NCBI RefSeq assembly: GCF_024323335.1
Contig: NC_066584.1
Coordinates: 430,674,819 to 430,738,818, forward strand
Origin: Lathyrus oleraceus
Taxonomy: Eukaryota > Streptophyta > Magnoliopsida > Fabales > Fabaceae
DNA length: 64,000 nt
Direction of reading: 5' to 3'
The notes beneath the pieces are model-generated. The model ran no database searches, was not told where the DNA came from, and saw only the letters and a list, made by a program, of their open reading frames with translations. Every line of letters begins with the position of its first letter. Positions within the stretch are counted from its first letter, which is position 1. Shown here piece after piece: positions 49,625 to 62,062 of the stretch. Made by a program: the position numbers and the translations under genes.

Positions 49625-51552
49625 TGTCATACGGTGAACTGGACTTTTTGTGGTTTTAATCGCAATGTCGCGGTTAGCAAGAGTCGCCACCGACTTTTCT
49701 TTTATCCAATAAGGAAAGGTGGAAAAGAACAGGAAAGACCTTAATTTAGATTTTGGGTTCGGGAGGTACATTATACAAAGGGAAGGTGTTAGCACCCTTT
49801 GTATCCATGGTTATCCATGGGCTCTTAATTGCTCGATCACTTATATTATTTTTGTCTAAAAAAGTGTTTGTGAATTGTTTGGGAAAATTGTTTTGAAAAG
49901 AGAATTTAACTTTGTAATGATTCTTGTATGAATGTATACAAAGTGGTTATCCCGTTTTAGTTTTGAAAATTGTTTAGAAAAATATAACTCGGTAATGATT
50001 CTAGTATGAATGTATACCAAGTGGTGATTTTCTAAAGGCATTTTGAAAGGTGTGAGGTGCAAAAAAAATGTTTTAAGTTGTGAGCCAGCAATTAAGAGTT
50101 ATACCGACCCAAGGTCTTTACGGGCATTTCCTATCCTTATGAGGGTAAAACTGTCCTTATTATTGAGAAATAAGTAGTTTTATCCTTTGGATGTAAAAGG
50201 GTCATCGTAGGGTCATCGATTGGTCATTGAAGGCAACAGTTATGAGGATACCTTAGCATTCGAAGGGACTATCATCTTTTAACCGTAGGCAACATCGGAG
50301 GGTCATCGAGGGACAAAATTGTATATTCGAAGGCAACATCCGAGGGACTATAATTTATTTTATGATGATTTAACCGAAGGGTCTTTGCTAAGGGTATCCC
50401 CACGTTCGCGGGACATGACCGTAATATCGTAATCGTAAGGCAACAAAGAGAGGTCCAAGATCACTTATTCAAAGGCAAAGTTTTACAATTAATTATATAA
50501 TTAGGATGAAACTCCACATTAAAATTATTAAAAATAATATATTAAAAAATTAATACATTAGAAATTAATACATTAAAAATTAATTTAGGGTGAAACTCCA
50601 CAAGGGTATCCCACAAATAAAGTGGAATACCTAGCCAATAACCTTTTCCTGGGATATGTGAACCTTTACGAAACTCAAAAAAAGAAACATGTCAGAACAC
50701 CAAATCAGGGTGCAATCGAAGATTACACCGGAGAAATATCACAATAATAAATAGGATAGGATGAATAATGCATGGCTATGATAAAAACATAAAAAAAACA
50801 GACTAGAAGAATCAGGTACTGTCTCGTTCGCCTCTGCCTCGCCTAGCGAAGGCCACGGATTTTGAATTTGAAAACAGCCCCATGTTAGGAACTTTGAATT
50901 TTATGGCATTTTATCACAGGAATAACATGGTCAAACATTCAGGGTATTCAGGCATATTTAAATTCCCATACGAAAGCAAATTATATATCAACATTTAATC
51001 ATGATGCATTATATATGTAGATATGGCCAATTGAAAGTATAAACAATAGAGATACGCAAACCTGTTTGCCAATTCAAGGTTGAAGGGATTGACCACTTGT
51101 AGTATCGGAATAAGTTAGGCAGCGGGAATTGGACGGCGATGGCTTCGGTGCAGATGGGCTGCCTTCAGGGTTTCTTTACTCTGAATTCTCCGGGTAGGCA
51201 GGGTTCCTATGCCAAAGTTTCTATCCGTCCTTCTCTGTTCTCTCTCTTTCTTTTTCCTCAAGGTTTTGTTCCAATGAAACCTCAGAGTGTTTTGCTTCTC
51301 TTCCTTCTTTCTCCAGTGAATCTCCCAGTGTAACTCCCAGTGTAACTCCCCTACTGAAACTTCAGTATTTATAGACTAATTTCGTGGGTAATGGGCTTGA
51401 AATAAGGGAGACCCAAGTCCAAAATAATTTGTTATATTTTATTTATATATTTATTTTAATTATTTAATTAATTAATTCATTAATTAATTAATTAATTAAT
51501 TAATTAAATTTTTTTTTTTTTTTTTTCTTTTTTATTTTTCGTTATTTTTTTC

Positions 51553-51595
<43 letters not shown>

Positions 51596-51627
51596 GAAAA
51601 ATGATGGGTAATTTTTGGGGTATGACA
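49625..51627 (-). repeat. 5' LTR of the nested element
   Basis: 2003 bp, nearly identical to 40099-42033 and longer only in the TTAA/poly-T tract at 51465-51595. TATA box on the minus strand at about 51367-51373 and stem-loop at 49773-49804. Confidence 0.9.
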
Positions 51628-51632
51628 GCGGG

Positions 51633-52872
51633 AATTCCATGCATGGAATGGTGCATGGAATGTATGCAAGTATGCAATTTTCTGGGGATATTTGGCTGTG
51701 CATATAGGAATGCGAATGATTTTTATTTTGTTGAAATTCCTATTTTGTGAGAGTGTTATGCATGAGTATATTGATGATTGGTATAATTATTTCTTGGTGA
51801 ATTTTCCTATTTGGTAGGAAGATCATGTATGTAATTGGTGTACATGGCGTATGTGATGTATGCGGGTATGTAAATGGATAATTAGGATATGCCCCGGTTA
51901 AGGCATTTTGCTTTGGGGAATGATGTCAGTGGTGTGGACTTTTGTTATTGTGGTGACCAATGAAGATCAAGCTTTGATGCCCCTACTAGGTGATTTTGGG
52001 AGTATATTTGGGTTGCTCCGAGCCACTTAAAGGTTCAGACTTCTCAACACGCGATACTCCATCCATGATTTATTAATGTTTCTGCTGGAAATGCAATGGA
52101 GTCTTGCCCCGGTTTGGCTATATCATGAGTACATTTATGAGAAGTGTGAATTAGTGGTTGAAAGGAACATAGGTGTCTGCAAACAGTCCCACACCCCTGT
52201 GAAAAACGAGGATGAACTCGGAAACTAAGGGATTCGTCCGCTTACTGTTTCAAAAGAAATTTTACCACTTTATTCAAACATGTGTTTTATTTTCTCCAGT
52301 ATTTTTTTAAAAGTGATGTTTATCAAAAATAAAAGGTGCTTCGCAAACAAACAGATAAAATACAAAAAATGATTTTGGGCACACTTTTTGTTTTATTCTC
52401 TTTTATTGATTTGACCCTTAAATGGGCGATTGTACATAAAGATGCAATTCCTTAATGAGGTAATTGTTGTGCATTGAAATAAAATGGCAATGAAAATTGA
52501 GTTCTTATTGAGTTTCCACACTGTTATGATCCTTATGTCTTTGATAGTCCGAGCACTTTGCTTTTGAAAAGTGGGGTAGATTGATTCGTTGTCTTCGAGG
52601 GATATGTTAGACACCTGAAAGTACAGCTCTTCGCCTTGGAATTAATCCCTAACTTTTGCTTGGACCACCCTTTCGGGTTTTCGATCCACCGGGATACCCA
52701 TTTTTGCCCGAATCGCCCTTTCAGGTTTTCAATTCAGCGGGTCAATTCTTTTTTTTTATCCCTAATTTTTGCCTGGATCGCCCTTTCGGGTTTTCAATCC
52801 ACCGGGATAGCCATTTTTGCTTAAATCTCCCTTTCAGGTTTTTGATTTAGCGGCTTTTATTATTCCACTTTT
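51633..52872 (-). other. 3' UTR of the outer Ogre (proximal part)
   Basis: Non-coding sequence between the outer integrase and the nested insertion point. It contains four covarying hairpin units at 52661-52850. No gene. Confidence 0.7.
52661..52850. repeat. Covarying hairpin units just downstream of integrase (outer Ogre)
   Basis: Four units with core CNCCCTTTCRGGTTTT. Arms are TGGA/TCCA (52661 and 52685), GAAT/ATTC (52710 and 52732), TGGAT/ATCCA (52774 and 52797) and TAAATC/GATTTA (52822 and 52844). Arms differ while pairing is kept. Confidence 0.75.
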
Positions 52873-53940
52873 TTAGGCGAAGTACTTTTTAACAACATCA
52901 GTATTGGTGGGAAGCGGCAACTCATCACCGTCCATAGTTGCTAGGATCAGAGCGCCTCCGGAAAAGGCTTTAACTACCACAAATGGACCTTCATAATTTG
53001 GTGTCCATTTCCCTCTGGAGTCCTTATGTATGGGCAAGATTTTCTTTAGCACCAAGTCTCCTTCTTGAAACACCCTGGGACGAACTTTCTTGTCGAATGC
53101 CTTTTTAAGACGCCTCTGATAGAGTTGACTGTGACCTAACGCTTTCAAGCGTTTCTCCTCAATAAGGTTGAGCTTGTCGTACCTTGATTGAACCCATTAT
53201 GCCTCGTCTAGCTTAGCCTCCATCAAGACTCTCATCGAGGGGATCTCCACTTCTATAGGGAGAACTGCTTCCATACCGTATACCAAGGAATAAGGGGTTG
53301 CCCCTGTTGAAGGGCGTACCGACGTACGATAGCCATGTAACGCAAAAGGTAACATCTCATGCCAATCCTTGTACGTGACAACCATCTTTTGGATGATTTT
53401 CTTGATATTTTTATTTGCAGCTTCAACAACCCCATTCATCTTAGGTCGATACGGTGATGAGTTGTGATGCTCGATCTTGAACGTTGTGCATAACTTCTCC
53501 ATGGTCTTGTTGTTGAGATTGGACCCATTATCAGTGATGATTTTATTGGGAATCCCATATCGACATATGATGTTATTTTTTAAGAAACAGGCAACTACGT
53601 GCTTTGTGACATTCGCATAAGATGCGGCTTCTACCCATTTGGTAAAGTAATCTATGGCCACCGAGATAAATCTGTGTCCATTTGATGCTTTAGGTTCTAT
53701 GATTCAAATCATGTCGATGCCCCACATAAAGAAAGGCCAAGGTGATGTTATAACATTTAGCGTGGTAGGCGGTACATGTATCTTGTCAGCATAGATTTGG
53801 CATTTGTAGCATGCTCTGGTGTAATGATAACAATCGGCTTCCATCGTTAACTAGTAGTAACCTGCCCTTAGGATTTTCTTTGCCATGGCATGCCCATTGG
53901 CGTGCATATCGAAAGAAATTTCATGTATGTCCCTCATAAG
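52873..53940 (-). pseudogene. Integrase domain of the outer Ogre, broken
   Basis: The 3'-most part of pol, which inserts cDNA into the genome. In one frame it shows a zinc-finger remnant (HANGHAMAKKIL then CYHYTRACYKCQ), MWGIDM with the first catalytic Asp, IDYFTKWVEAASY, ITDNGSNLNN with the second Asp, and MNGVVEAANKN with the Glu. The chromodomain-less C-terminus ends in GPFVVVKAFSGGALIL and DVVKKYFA. Stops interrupt it near 53852 (in place of Trp), 53702 (in place of Gly) and 53197. No frameshift is seen, so decay was by point mutation. Confidence 0.88.
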
Positions 53941-56340
53941 CTAATCAGCTTCGTGTTTGTCCACACACCTCAATAAAACCATGTCATAGTTTTGCTTGTA
54001 CAACACCTCTCCGTTCAAGAGGAACTTTGATGCCAACCTCCGGAGGGTCCTTTTGTCAAGGCTGGAAGCCTCTGCCGGATATTCCCGCTTCTCCAGATAC
54101 TGTTTGATATCAAAGAACCAGGGTTTACCATCTGGCTGTTCTGTTGTCGTCAGGAAATATGCAGGTTCATTAAAACGCCTAATTTCAATGTGAGGCTGGT
54201 GGTTGGGCCATATTAATTTGTACATGGAGGCCAAAGTCGCTAAGGCATCTGCCATCTGATTCTCTTCTCGAGGAATATGAAAGTAAGTGATTTCGTCGAA
54301 TTTTGGGAGTAGCTTTAGCACGTAATCCTGGTATGGAATTAGGCTAGCATGTCTTGTTTCCCAATCACCTCTAATTTGATGTATGACTAGAGCGGAGTCC
54401 CCGAATACTTCTAGTATCTTGATCTTCAACTCGATAGCTTCTTCCAACCCTAATATGTAAGCTTCATACTCGGCCATGTTATTTATGCAGGTAAAACAGA
54501 GCTTTGCGATGAACGGTAGATGGAAATTCTTGGGGGACATCAGTACTGCCCCAATTCCATGGCCTATTGCATTTGAGGCGCCATCGAACATGAGAGCCCA
54601 ACCTGCTTTTAGCTCAAGACTTTCCTCTAGTTCGGAGTCTTTAACATCCTTAACAACCATGATGTTCTCATATGGGAAGTCAAACTTCAAAGGTTGGTAA
54701 TCCTCCAGCAGTTGGTGAGCAAGATGGTATGCTAATATGCTTCCTTTGATCACCTTTTGCGCAACATATTGGATATCGTATTCTGACAACAACATCTGCC
54801 ACCGGGAAATTCTACCAGTGAGAGATGGTTTCTTGAATATGTACTTGATGGGATCCATTTTAGATACTAACCAAGTCGTGTGAGTTAGCCTGTACTTCCT
54901 GACACGCTTAGCGGCTCATGCGAGTGCACAACAAGTCTTCTCGAGTAGTGAATATCTGGTCTCGCATTCATTAAACTTTTTACTCAGATAATATATGGCA
55001 TGCTCTTTTCTACCAGTCTCATCTTGTTGTCCCAATACACAACCCATGGACTCGTCGAGCACAGTTAAATACATGATGAAAGGTCTCCCTTCTACAGGGG
55101 GCATCAGAATCGGTGGCTCTTGCAAGTATTCTTTGATTTTATCGAAGGCTATTTGGCAGTCATCGTTCCACTCCATGCCTTGATTCTTCCTCAGAAGCTT
55201 GAATATTGGTTTACATGTTGTAGTAAGGTGAGAGATAAACCTGGCGATGTAATTTAGTCTCCCCAAGAAACCACGAACCTCCTTTTCAGTCCTCGGTGCA
55301 TGCATGTTTTGAATGGCTCGAACCTTGTCAGGATCTACTTCAATTCCTTTTTGGCTTACAATAAAGCCTAAAAGCTTCCTAGATCGAACCCCAAATGTTC
55401 ATTTGTTAGGATTAAGACTCAACCTAAACTTCCTCAAACGAGCAAACAATTTCCCCAAGTTACTGATATGTTCTTCTTCTGTCTGGGATTTGGCAATCAT
55501 GTCATTGACATACACCTCAATCTCTTCATGAATCATGTCGTGAAAGAGAGTCACCATGGCATGTTGATATGTTGCCCCAGCGTTCTTTAATCCAAACAAC
55601 ATTACTTTGTAACAAAAGGTGCCTTAAGGGGTAATGAACGTGGTCTTTTCCATGTGCTCGGGATCCATTTTAATTTGGTTGTATCCAGAGAAACCATCCA
55701 TAAAGGAAAACACGGAGAACTGAGTTGTGTTATCCACCAATACATCAATGTGAGGTAATGGTAAATCGTCTTTTGGACTGGATCTATTTAAGTCTCGGTA
55801 GTCTACGCACATGCGGACCTTTCCATCTTTCTTCGGTACTGGTACAATGTTGGCAACCCATTGTGGGTACTTGGTGACTTCCAAGAAACCAGCGTCAAAC
55901 TTCTTTCTTACCTATTCTCTAATCTTGAGAGCCATATCTGGCCGAGTTCTTCTTAGCTTTTATTTGACAACGGAGCATTCTTCTTTAAGGGGAAGCTTGT
56001 GGGTCACGATATCAGTATCTAATTCGGGCATGTCTTGGTATGACCAAGCAAACACATCGTCATATTTGTGGAGGAGCTCTATCTATCTTGTCTTAATTGT
56101 ATCTTGAAGTGCGGCGCCTACCCTCACTTCTCTATTATCTTCTTCTGTTCCCAGATTGATAACTTCAACATCTTCCTGGTGTGGTTGAATGACCTTCTCT
56201 TCTTGTCTAAGTAATCTGGCCAACTCTTTAGGGAGTTCGCAATCTTCCCCCACTTCGTCTTCAACTTGGTAGATTGGACAATCAAAATCATATTGGACCT
56301 TAGCAGTGTCGTTATCAATGGTCTCGGTGGTGTTTCTGCA
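53941..56340 (-). pseudogene. Reverse transcriptase-RNase H of the outer Ogre, broken
   Basis: The reading enters near 56340 (VQYDFDCPIYQVEDEVGED) and passes through RT motifs WVANIVPVPKKDGKVRMCVD, FMDGFSGYNQI and FGLKNAGATYQHAM. The catalytic box reads YVND instead of YVDD (Asn codon at 55504-55506). The connection block GFLGRLNYIARFISHL follows. RNase H is recognisable by MFDGASNAIGHGIGAVL, NMAEYEAYILGLE, FGDSALV and ENQMADALATLA, with all four acidic residues kept. In-frame stops lie near 56085, 55960, 55910, 55625 and 54914. All pieces share one frame. Confidence 0.9.
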
Positions 56341-56639
56341 TGTTATGATTTATGTCGTTTATTTAGAAAGTGTGTGCATAAAAATTGATGCCATTTTTGT
56401 AAATAAATAAAAAACGAAAGGAAAGGAACAAATATTTGGATGCAAATTCTCATTTCATTAATAAAAACTCTTGAAAAAAGATAAAGGAGGCCATACAACA
56501 CGCCACTGTGCCTTGGGCAGAGCACAGGGTTTTGTCTAAAATAATAAAATTACTTTTGAAATATTTGGGGAACTTCCACAACCTTCCAGTTTGTCAGTTC
56601 TTCATTAGGTTCGGCTTGTCGCATCCAGCTAGACACCCC
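56341..56639 (-). other. Spacer between protease and RT frames of the outer Ogre
   Basis: About 300 bp of non-coding sequence where the Ogre intron is expected. Splice sites not assigned. Confidence 0.4.
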
Positions 56640-57860
56640 CTATTCGCAATCTCTATCACTGATCATCTCCACCTGTTTGCCAAAGATGTGGCCAGCGCTG
56701 GTGAACGTTTTCTCTATAGAAGGAATCTGCTCTTTGTCATGTTGGTTACCGGCTTTATTTGATAACGGGTCATACCTCAGGCCAAACTTGTCTCGTTTTT
56801 CTTTCACTTCCACCACTTTTCCCCAGTCTTGAGCATTTTCACTTTCCATAACAGCCTTAGCTCCTTGCCACGAGGCCATGGATGGTCCTGATTTCGGGGT
56901 CTCCAATGTCTGTTGGATGGCCATCATATTTACCACTTCCAAGGATTGGAATAATGTCTCAGTTATCTCGCTATCCACCTCAATATATCGGAAAGATGTC
57001 AAGTAGCTAACCAAGATATCCTCCTCTCCTCCAATCACAATCATCTTGTCATTTGTAATGAATTTTAGCTTTTGATGCAGAGTGGAGGTGACAGCGTCTG
57101 CGGAGTAAATCCAGGGTCTCCCAAGTAGGCAACTATAACCGGGATGTATGTCCATGACCTGGAACGTGATATTGAAAATAGTTGGACCTATCTTGGTTTG
57201 TAAGTCAACCTCTTCTATCACTGCTCGCCTTGAGCCATCAAATGCCTTTATGATTAGGGTGTTGGGCTTCATACTTATCCCTTCCATTGGCAGCTTTATC
57301 AAAGTTGTCTTCGGCATGACATTCAGTGAGGAACCTGTGTCCACTAATACCCTTGATAGTATAGTGTCTATGCATTTCGAGGAGATATGCAGGGCCTTGT
57401 TATGGTTCTTTCCCTCGACTGGAAGTTCATCATCGTTAAAACCCAAAAAAATTCCAGTGGTCACACAAGTTATCATGTCGTCAAACTGTTCTATCGTTAT
57501 GTCTTTCGTGATATGAGCGACGCTCAATACTTTCAACAACGAATTCCTGTGTGCTTCTGAGTTGAGCAATAAAGATAACATGGATATTTTTGAAGGTGTT
57601 TGATTCAGTTGGTCCACCACTTTATAATCACTCTTCTTGATTATCCTTAGAAATTCCTCAGCCTCTTCACGAGTGACTGCAGCTTTAGGAGACAGGTGCA
57701 TGTCTTGCATTTCTTGATTAGGGACGGGGATCTGGACAACATCTTCCTTCCCTTTAGCCCTTGCAGAAGTATCAGCAGTTCTTGGCGCGAACACTCGGCC
57801 ACTACGTGTCATTCCTGTCGGCCCCACAATTAAAGTGACATTTGGTTTGTTGATCATCAA
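56640..57860 (-). pseudogene. Aspartic protease region of the outer Ogre gag-pro
   Basis: 406 codons open in one frame, out of frame with the preceding gag segment. The catalytic motif is VDTGSSLNVMP, followed by CLLGRPWIYSADA. The upstream linker (EAEEFLRIIKKSDYKVVDQL then TPSKISMLSLLLNSEAH) matches the nested element's KIIRKSDFDVVEQL and TPSKISMLSLLLSSESH. It is listed as a pseudogene because it depends on the broken gag upstream. Confidence 0.85.
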
Positions 57861-59753
57861 AGTTGGTCTTCCTGCCCCTGCTTAAAAGCTCTGGGCTGAT
57901 ATATCCACAGGACTGCCTTCTCATCTTCATATGCCAACGGTGCTGGAAACTCTATCACCAATGGGCTTATAGGTATTTCCACTTTAAACTCATCATAAGG
58001 GATGTCCACCACGGCTATCTCTTCCTGGTGCTTTCTCTTGACACGGCAATTTATCTGTAACTCGCCTCGATCCAACATTTGTTGTATAAAATTCCTCAAC
58101 TTTTTATCGTTCTCTTCGGCAACTAGCTCCTCCGGGATTAGACCACTCTTCAGCAATTGTTCTCCTATCCTGGTGATAGGGGTTTGAATCTCTTCAACCT
58201 TACGGATCAATTTACCTTGATTGTTCTTCTCAATGGCACTGACGAAAGCATCCTTATGTGTTGGCATAGGATTGGTGTTCACGTTCGGGCGTCTTGGAGT
58301 GAAGGAGACGGCCTTTGCTTTGATCAAGTCTTGTACCCGATTTTGAAATGCAAAAAAAATCTCCAAGGTATGACCAGGTGCTCCCATGTGAAACTCACAA
58401 TGGGCGTTAGCATCGTATCTGGGTGGATATGGAAAAACAGTCGGTTTTAACTCTCTCAATGTCAGAAGGCCTTCCTTTTGCAGATATGGAAATATCTGGC
58501 TATAAGGTATTGGTAGAGGATCAAGTTGCCTTCTTGAAGGTCTTGGCTTGAATTGCCTTGGTGGCGCGGTGTTTTGCTGATGATGATGTTGCCGATGTTG
58601 TGGTTGATACACATATTGTTGCTGCATTGGCTGTTGATATGGTATGGGTACCACAACGACGACTTGGTCATATGAAGCTTGTTGCTTCCCCTTATAACTT
58701 ATGGATATAGCGTTTGTTTCACCTTCTCTTATCTTCGGGAAGCCTCCAGAATAGTTCTTCGGTGCTAGGGGCTGCCACAGCTCCTGGAATCTTTCCAACC
58801 CTTAACCCTTTCTCTATACGATCTTCAAATGTGACTAGATGTGCGAAGTCGGACGCTGCACTACTCACCAATCTATCAAAGAATGGGTCCTTCAAGGTGT
58901 CTACAAATATTCCGGTCATTTCCTTTTCAGACAATGGTGGCTCTACCTGAGCAGCCAACTCTCTCCACCGCTGGGCGTATTCTTTAAATGACTCATATTC
59001 TTTCATGGCCATCCCTTGTAACTGCATTCGGTCGGGTGCCATATCTAAGTTATATTTGTACTGACGGAGAAATGCGTAAGCCAAATCCTCCCAACTTTGA
59101 ATCCGCCCCTGCTATAAACTCATGTACCATCTCAGAGATGCTCCACTTAGACTGTCTTGGAAATAGTGCACAAGTAGTTTGTCATTTTCGGTATGAGCAG
59201 CCATTTTCCTGAAGTACATTACCAGGTGACTTCTTTGACAAGTCTGTCCTTTGTATTTCTCGAAATCAAGAGTTTTAAATTTAGCCGGGATGACTAAATT
59301 TGATACCAAACGCATGTTCATGGCAGAAGCATCGAAGATATTATTCCCTTCTATGGCTTTGGTCTTCTTTTCCAGGGTACGGAGCCCATCTGCAGCAAGA
59401 TCTGGAAGTATCTTAGGCTTCGGTTGATCAGGCACATAGAAAGCATCGTACTGGTCATCTCCAATTTCGGATCCATGATGAGTAGACGTATCAGAAGGTT
59501 CTGCATGATCTCCATCTTCTTTGCCTCCTACCGGTATCTGAACCAATCTCTTATTGGTGGGGACATAGCTCTCGTCTTGGGGGTTCAAACCTGGTGTGCC
59601 ATCATTCCTTTTTGCCCTAGCTTCTTCCTCCTCGATCCTCTCCCTTTAAACAATTGCGAGCATTGTCTCCAATAGTTGATCCATTTTCTCTTGGATCGTG
59701 TTGATATTTGTCCTCATGGTAATTTGGTTAGCCTCAACTTGCTCTAATGTCAT
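57857..59753 (-). pseudogene. Gag of the outer Ogre, broken
   Basis: Start ATG at 59753 (MTLEQVEANQITM, matching the nested MALEQTVKDL). Stops follow near 59645 and 59112, and a frameshift lies between 58720 and 58798. The gag core shows LVHYFQDSLSGASLRWYMSL and FKEYAQRWRELAAQ. A Gln/His-rich segment (YQQPMQQQYVYQPQHRQHHH) precedes the zinc knuckle. The knuckle begins CEFHMGAPGHTLE, but its last Cys is lost (IFF where the nested copy has DCW). A second frameshift at 57857 separates it from protease. Confidence 0.88.
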
Positions 59754-60074
59754 CTTGTAGTTGCTTCGCGTCTCGTATCGGTGTTGATTAGTCAGTGTGG
59801 CTGGATAAAGGGTAAAAAGGTTGGGGTATGTTTTTTTGAATTTTTATGAAGCGTGATTCATAATGAAGATGCGAATGCCATGCATATTTTATTTTCAGGG
59901 AATCGTTCGAGTCTCATTAGTTGTTAATGATTCGAAGAAACAAGAAATACTTAGAATAGCAATAATAGAGTAATTTTTAAACGTCATTCATTCAAGTACA
60001 CAACATAGGGGTCCAAAAAAAGCCACAATTCAAAATACATTTGTTAAAGGAACAAAGTATAAGACATAAGAAAA
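59754..60074 (-). other. Spacer between ORF1 and gag of the outer Ogre
   Basis: About 320 bp non-coding between the ORF1 stop and the gag ATG. Nothing recognised. Confidence 0.5.
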
Positions 60075-62062
60075 TCAAACTGCAGGCTTTCTGGCTTGGA
60101 GCTCTTCTAGTTCTTCTTTGAATCTCTTTAGCAACCCTTTACAAAGTAGAATGAAACTGATTATGGCTGGAGGAGTGCTATCTTCCTTCAACTCTTCAAC
60201 TGCGTCTCTTAACTTCCATGGTAATTCTTTAGCCGCCCAATCACAGAATCCCACTAGCCCATTGAGCTTTGCACGGAACTTATCCCTATATCCTTGCAAG
60301 AAGTATATGGTCTTCTTAAAGGATTCATAATCTTCAATCACATAGTATGGCTCCTTCAACCATATGGAGTTGTCTTGGTGTAATGACTCTAGCTGGTTCT
60401 TCCAATAGCTGGCTGACTCTTTTGCGTCTCTTACTTCACGACACTTCTCCTCCCATATCATGGGCGAAACCCTAGAAGCTTCGGTGGCTATATTCTTGAG
60501 TCGGCGCTTCTGATCTACTTCAGCCTTTGCATGACGGACAAAATTGGTGAGTTCTTTTATATGAGCCCCAAGTGTATCTCTTATTGTCTTGTTTTCCTTT
60601 GTGGCTAGATGCCACCAACGCTCATTGTCTTAACATTCTTTCTGAGCTCGTCGTAGTTGACCTTTAAGAGTATCTAGACAATGGTCAGCTTGTTCTAATC
60701 CCACTTTGATCTTTTTCCTCTTATGCTCCTCTTTGTTGAATTTCTCCACATGCACCTGAAGTTGTGCATCCTTTCTCTCAAGCTCCCACTTCATGGTGTT
60801 TTTCTCATTGATGATTTGTTGGAGTTTTATCTGCAACTCTTCATTCTCTTTTTCTAGCTTTGCCATGGTGGTCTTGAGTTCCTCCACCTCTTCAATAGGG
60901 ACATGGGTGAGCTTAGGTTCAGGAAGAGGTATAGGTGTCCGAATGACAAATGGCATTTTGATCATCTCCACCCTTTCCTTTACCCACTGAAAATATGGTT
61001 CTTTTATAATCCTGTTTGCTCTCCCTAAATCAGCTTTCCCTTTTCGATTGACATTCTTTCAAGCCTCTTTGATTCGTTGGAACAAGCTAGGATTCTCAAC
61101 CCCAAAGTCAAGTAACAAGAAAGCTTCCAAAGACCTCGCCTCTGGAGGCCCTTCTATTGGTAGCCAAGTTGTCTGAGTGATAGAACCGGGTTAGCATTCA
61201 CACATCCTTGAGTCCCAATAAGCGGTAGATTTGGGAAATCTCCACAACTGAATATGATGTCCATGTTGATGTATTCTTTGGAATACCAAGAAAGATCTTT
61301 AGATCGGAGTGATCCCAATCTCAGAGGCCAACTAACATCTGTTTGTTCAACCCAAACACCTATCTTCGGAAGATGTTCTAGAAACCACTGATATAATAAA
61401 GGAGCACAACAAGCAATCATTCCTTTCTTCTTAGTGTACCTATGGCTCATGTAATAGTAAACATCAGCTAACAAGGTGGGTACTGGGTTTCCAGTAAGGA
61501 AAACACAAATCGCAGCCATGTCTATGAAACCATCCATATTTGGGAACAGGATGATGCCATAGATGGCTAACGTAACAGCAAAGTAACAAGCGTCCCAACT
61601 TTTTGCTTTTAATAGGGTGTGAGCTCTTTCCAAGAGAAAACTTAGCGAAAATCCTTTGGTCTCTAGGTTGGCCTTTGCTTCCTTTTCATTCATGTGAAGC
61701 GTGCTAGCAATGATCTCAAGGGGCAAAGATTCATCTATCCCTTCAAATAGTGGCTTGTTCTTCATAGGAATCCTAACAAGACGCTCGAATTCTTCCAATG
61801 TTGGTGCTAGTTGGAAGTCTTGGAATGTGAAGCATCTTAAAGGCAGATCATAGAATTGGGCCAAAGTGATTAAAGTTGTATAGTCTACTCGTTGGTTGAG
61901 GATGCTGAGCAAATTGCCATAATTCTTCCCAAAGTTGATTTTGTATACCGGGTGCATCTGAGAGACCAAGTCATGTAAGCTCCTTAGATCGGGATCTTTG
62001 AACTTGAAAGAGTAAATGTTTCTTTTTCTTGATTCCATGTTTCTTGAATTCCTGCAACTCAT
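60075..62062 (-). pseudogene. Ogre ORF1 protein of the outer element, broken
   Basis: About 660 codons, ATG at 62062-62060. The N-terminal domain (residues 1-300) resembles the left copy, with LAQFYDLPLRCFTFQDF, IYGIILFPNMDGFIDMAA and GDFPNLPLIGTQGCVN. A frameshift near 61160 is followed by a segment with EARSLEAFLLLDFGVENP. A TGA in place of Trp lies near 61062, then a long coiled coil (VEELKTTMAKLEKENEELQ, 60890-60640), a TAA near 60630, and a C-terminal helical domain ending at 60075. The function of Ogre ORF1 is unknown. The globular domain plus coiled coil suggests an oligomeric or RNA-associated role; that is inference. Confidence 0.82.

Larger units (their letters stand above)
40099..51627 (-). 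mobile_element. Nested, internally deleted Tat-lineage Ty3-gypsy element
   Basis: 11,529 bp with LTRs at 40099-42033 and 49625-51627, in the same orientation as its host Ogre. LTR ends form an 8-bp inverted repeat (TGTCATAC / GTATGACA). Flanks GTGGG and GCGGG look like a 5-bp target duplication with one change. The LTRs differ by about three substitutions outside the AT/poly-T tail. It has a tRNA-Arg PBS, PPT and intact gag-protease ORF. RT palm, RNase H and the integrase N-terminus and core are deleted. Confidence 0.9.
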
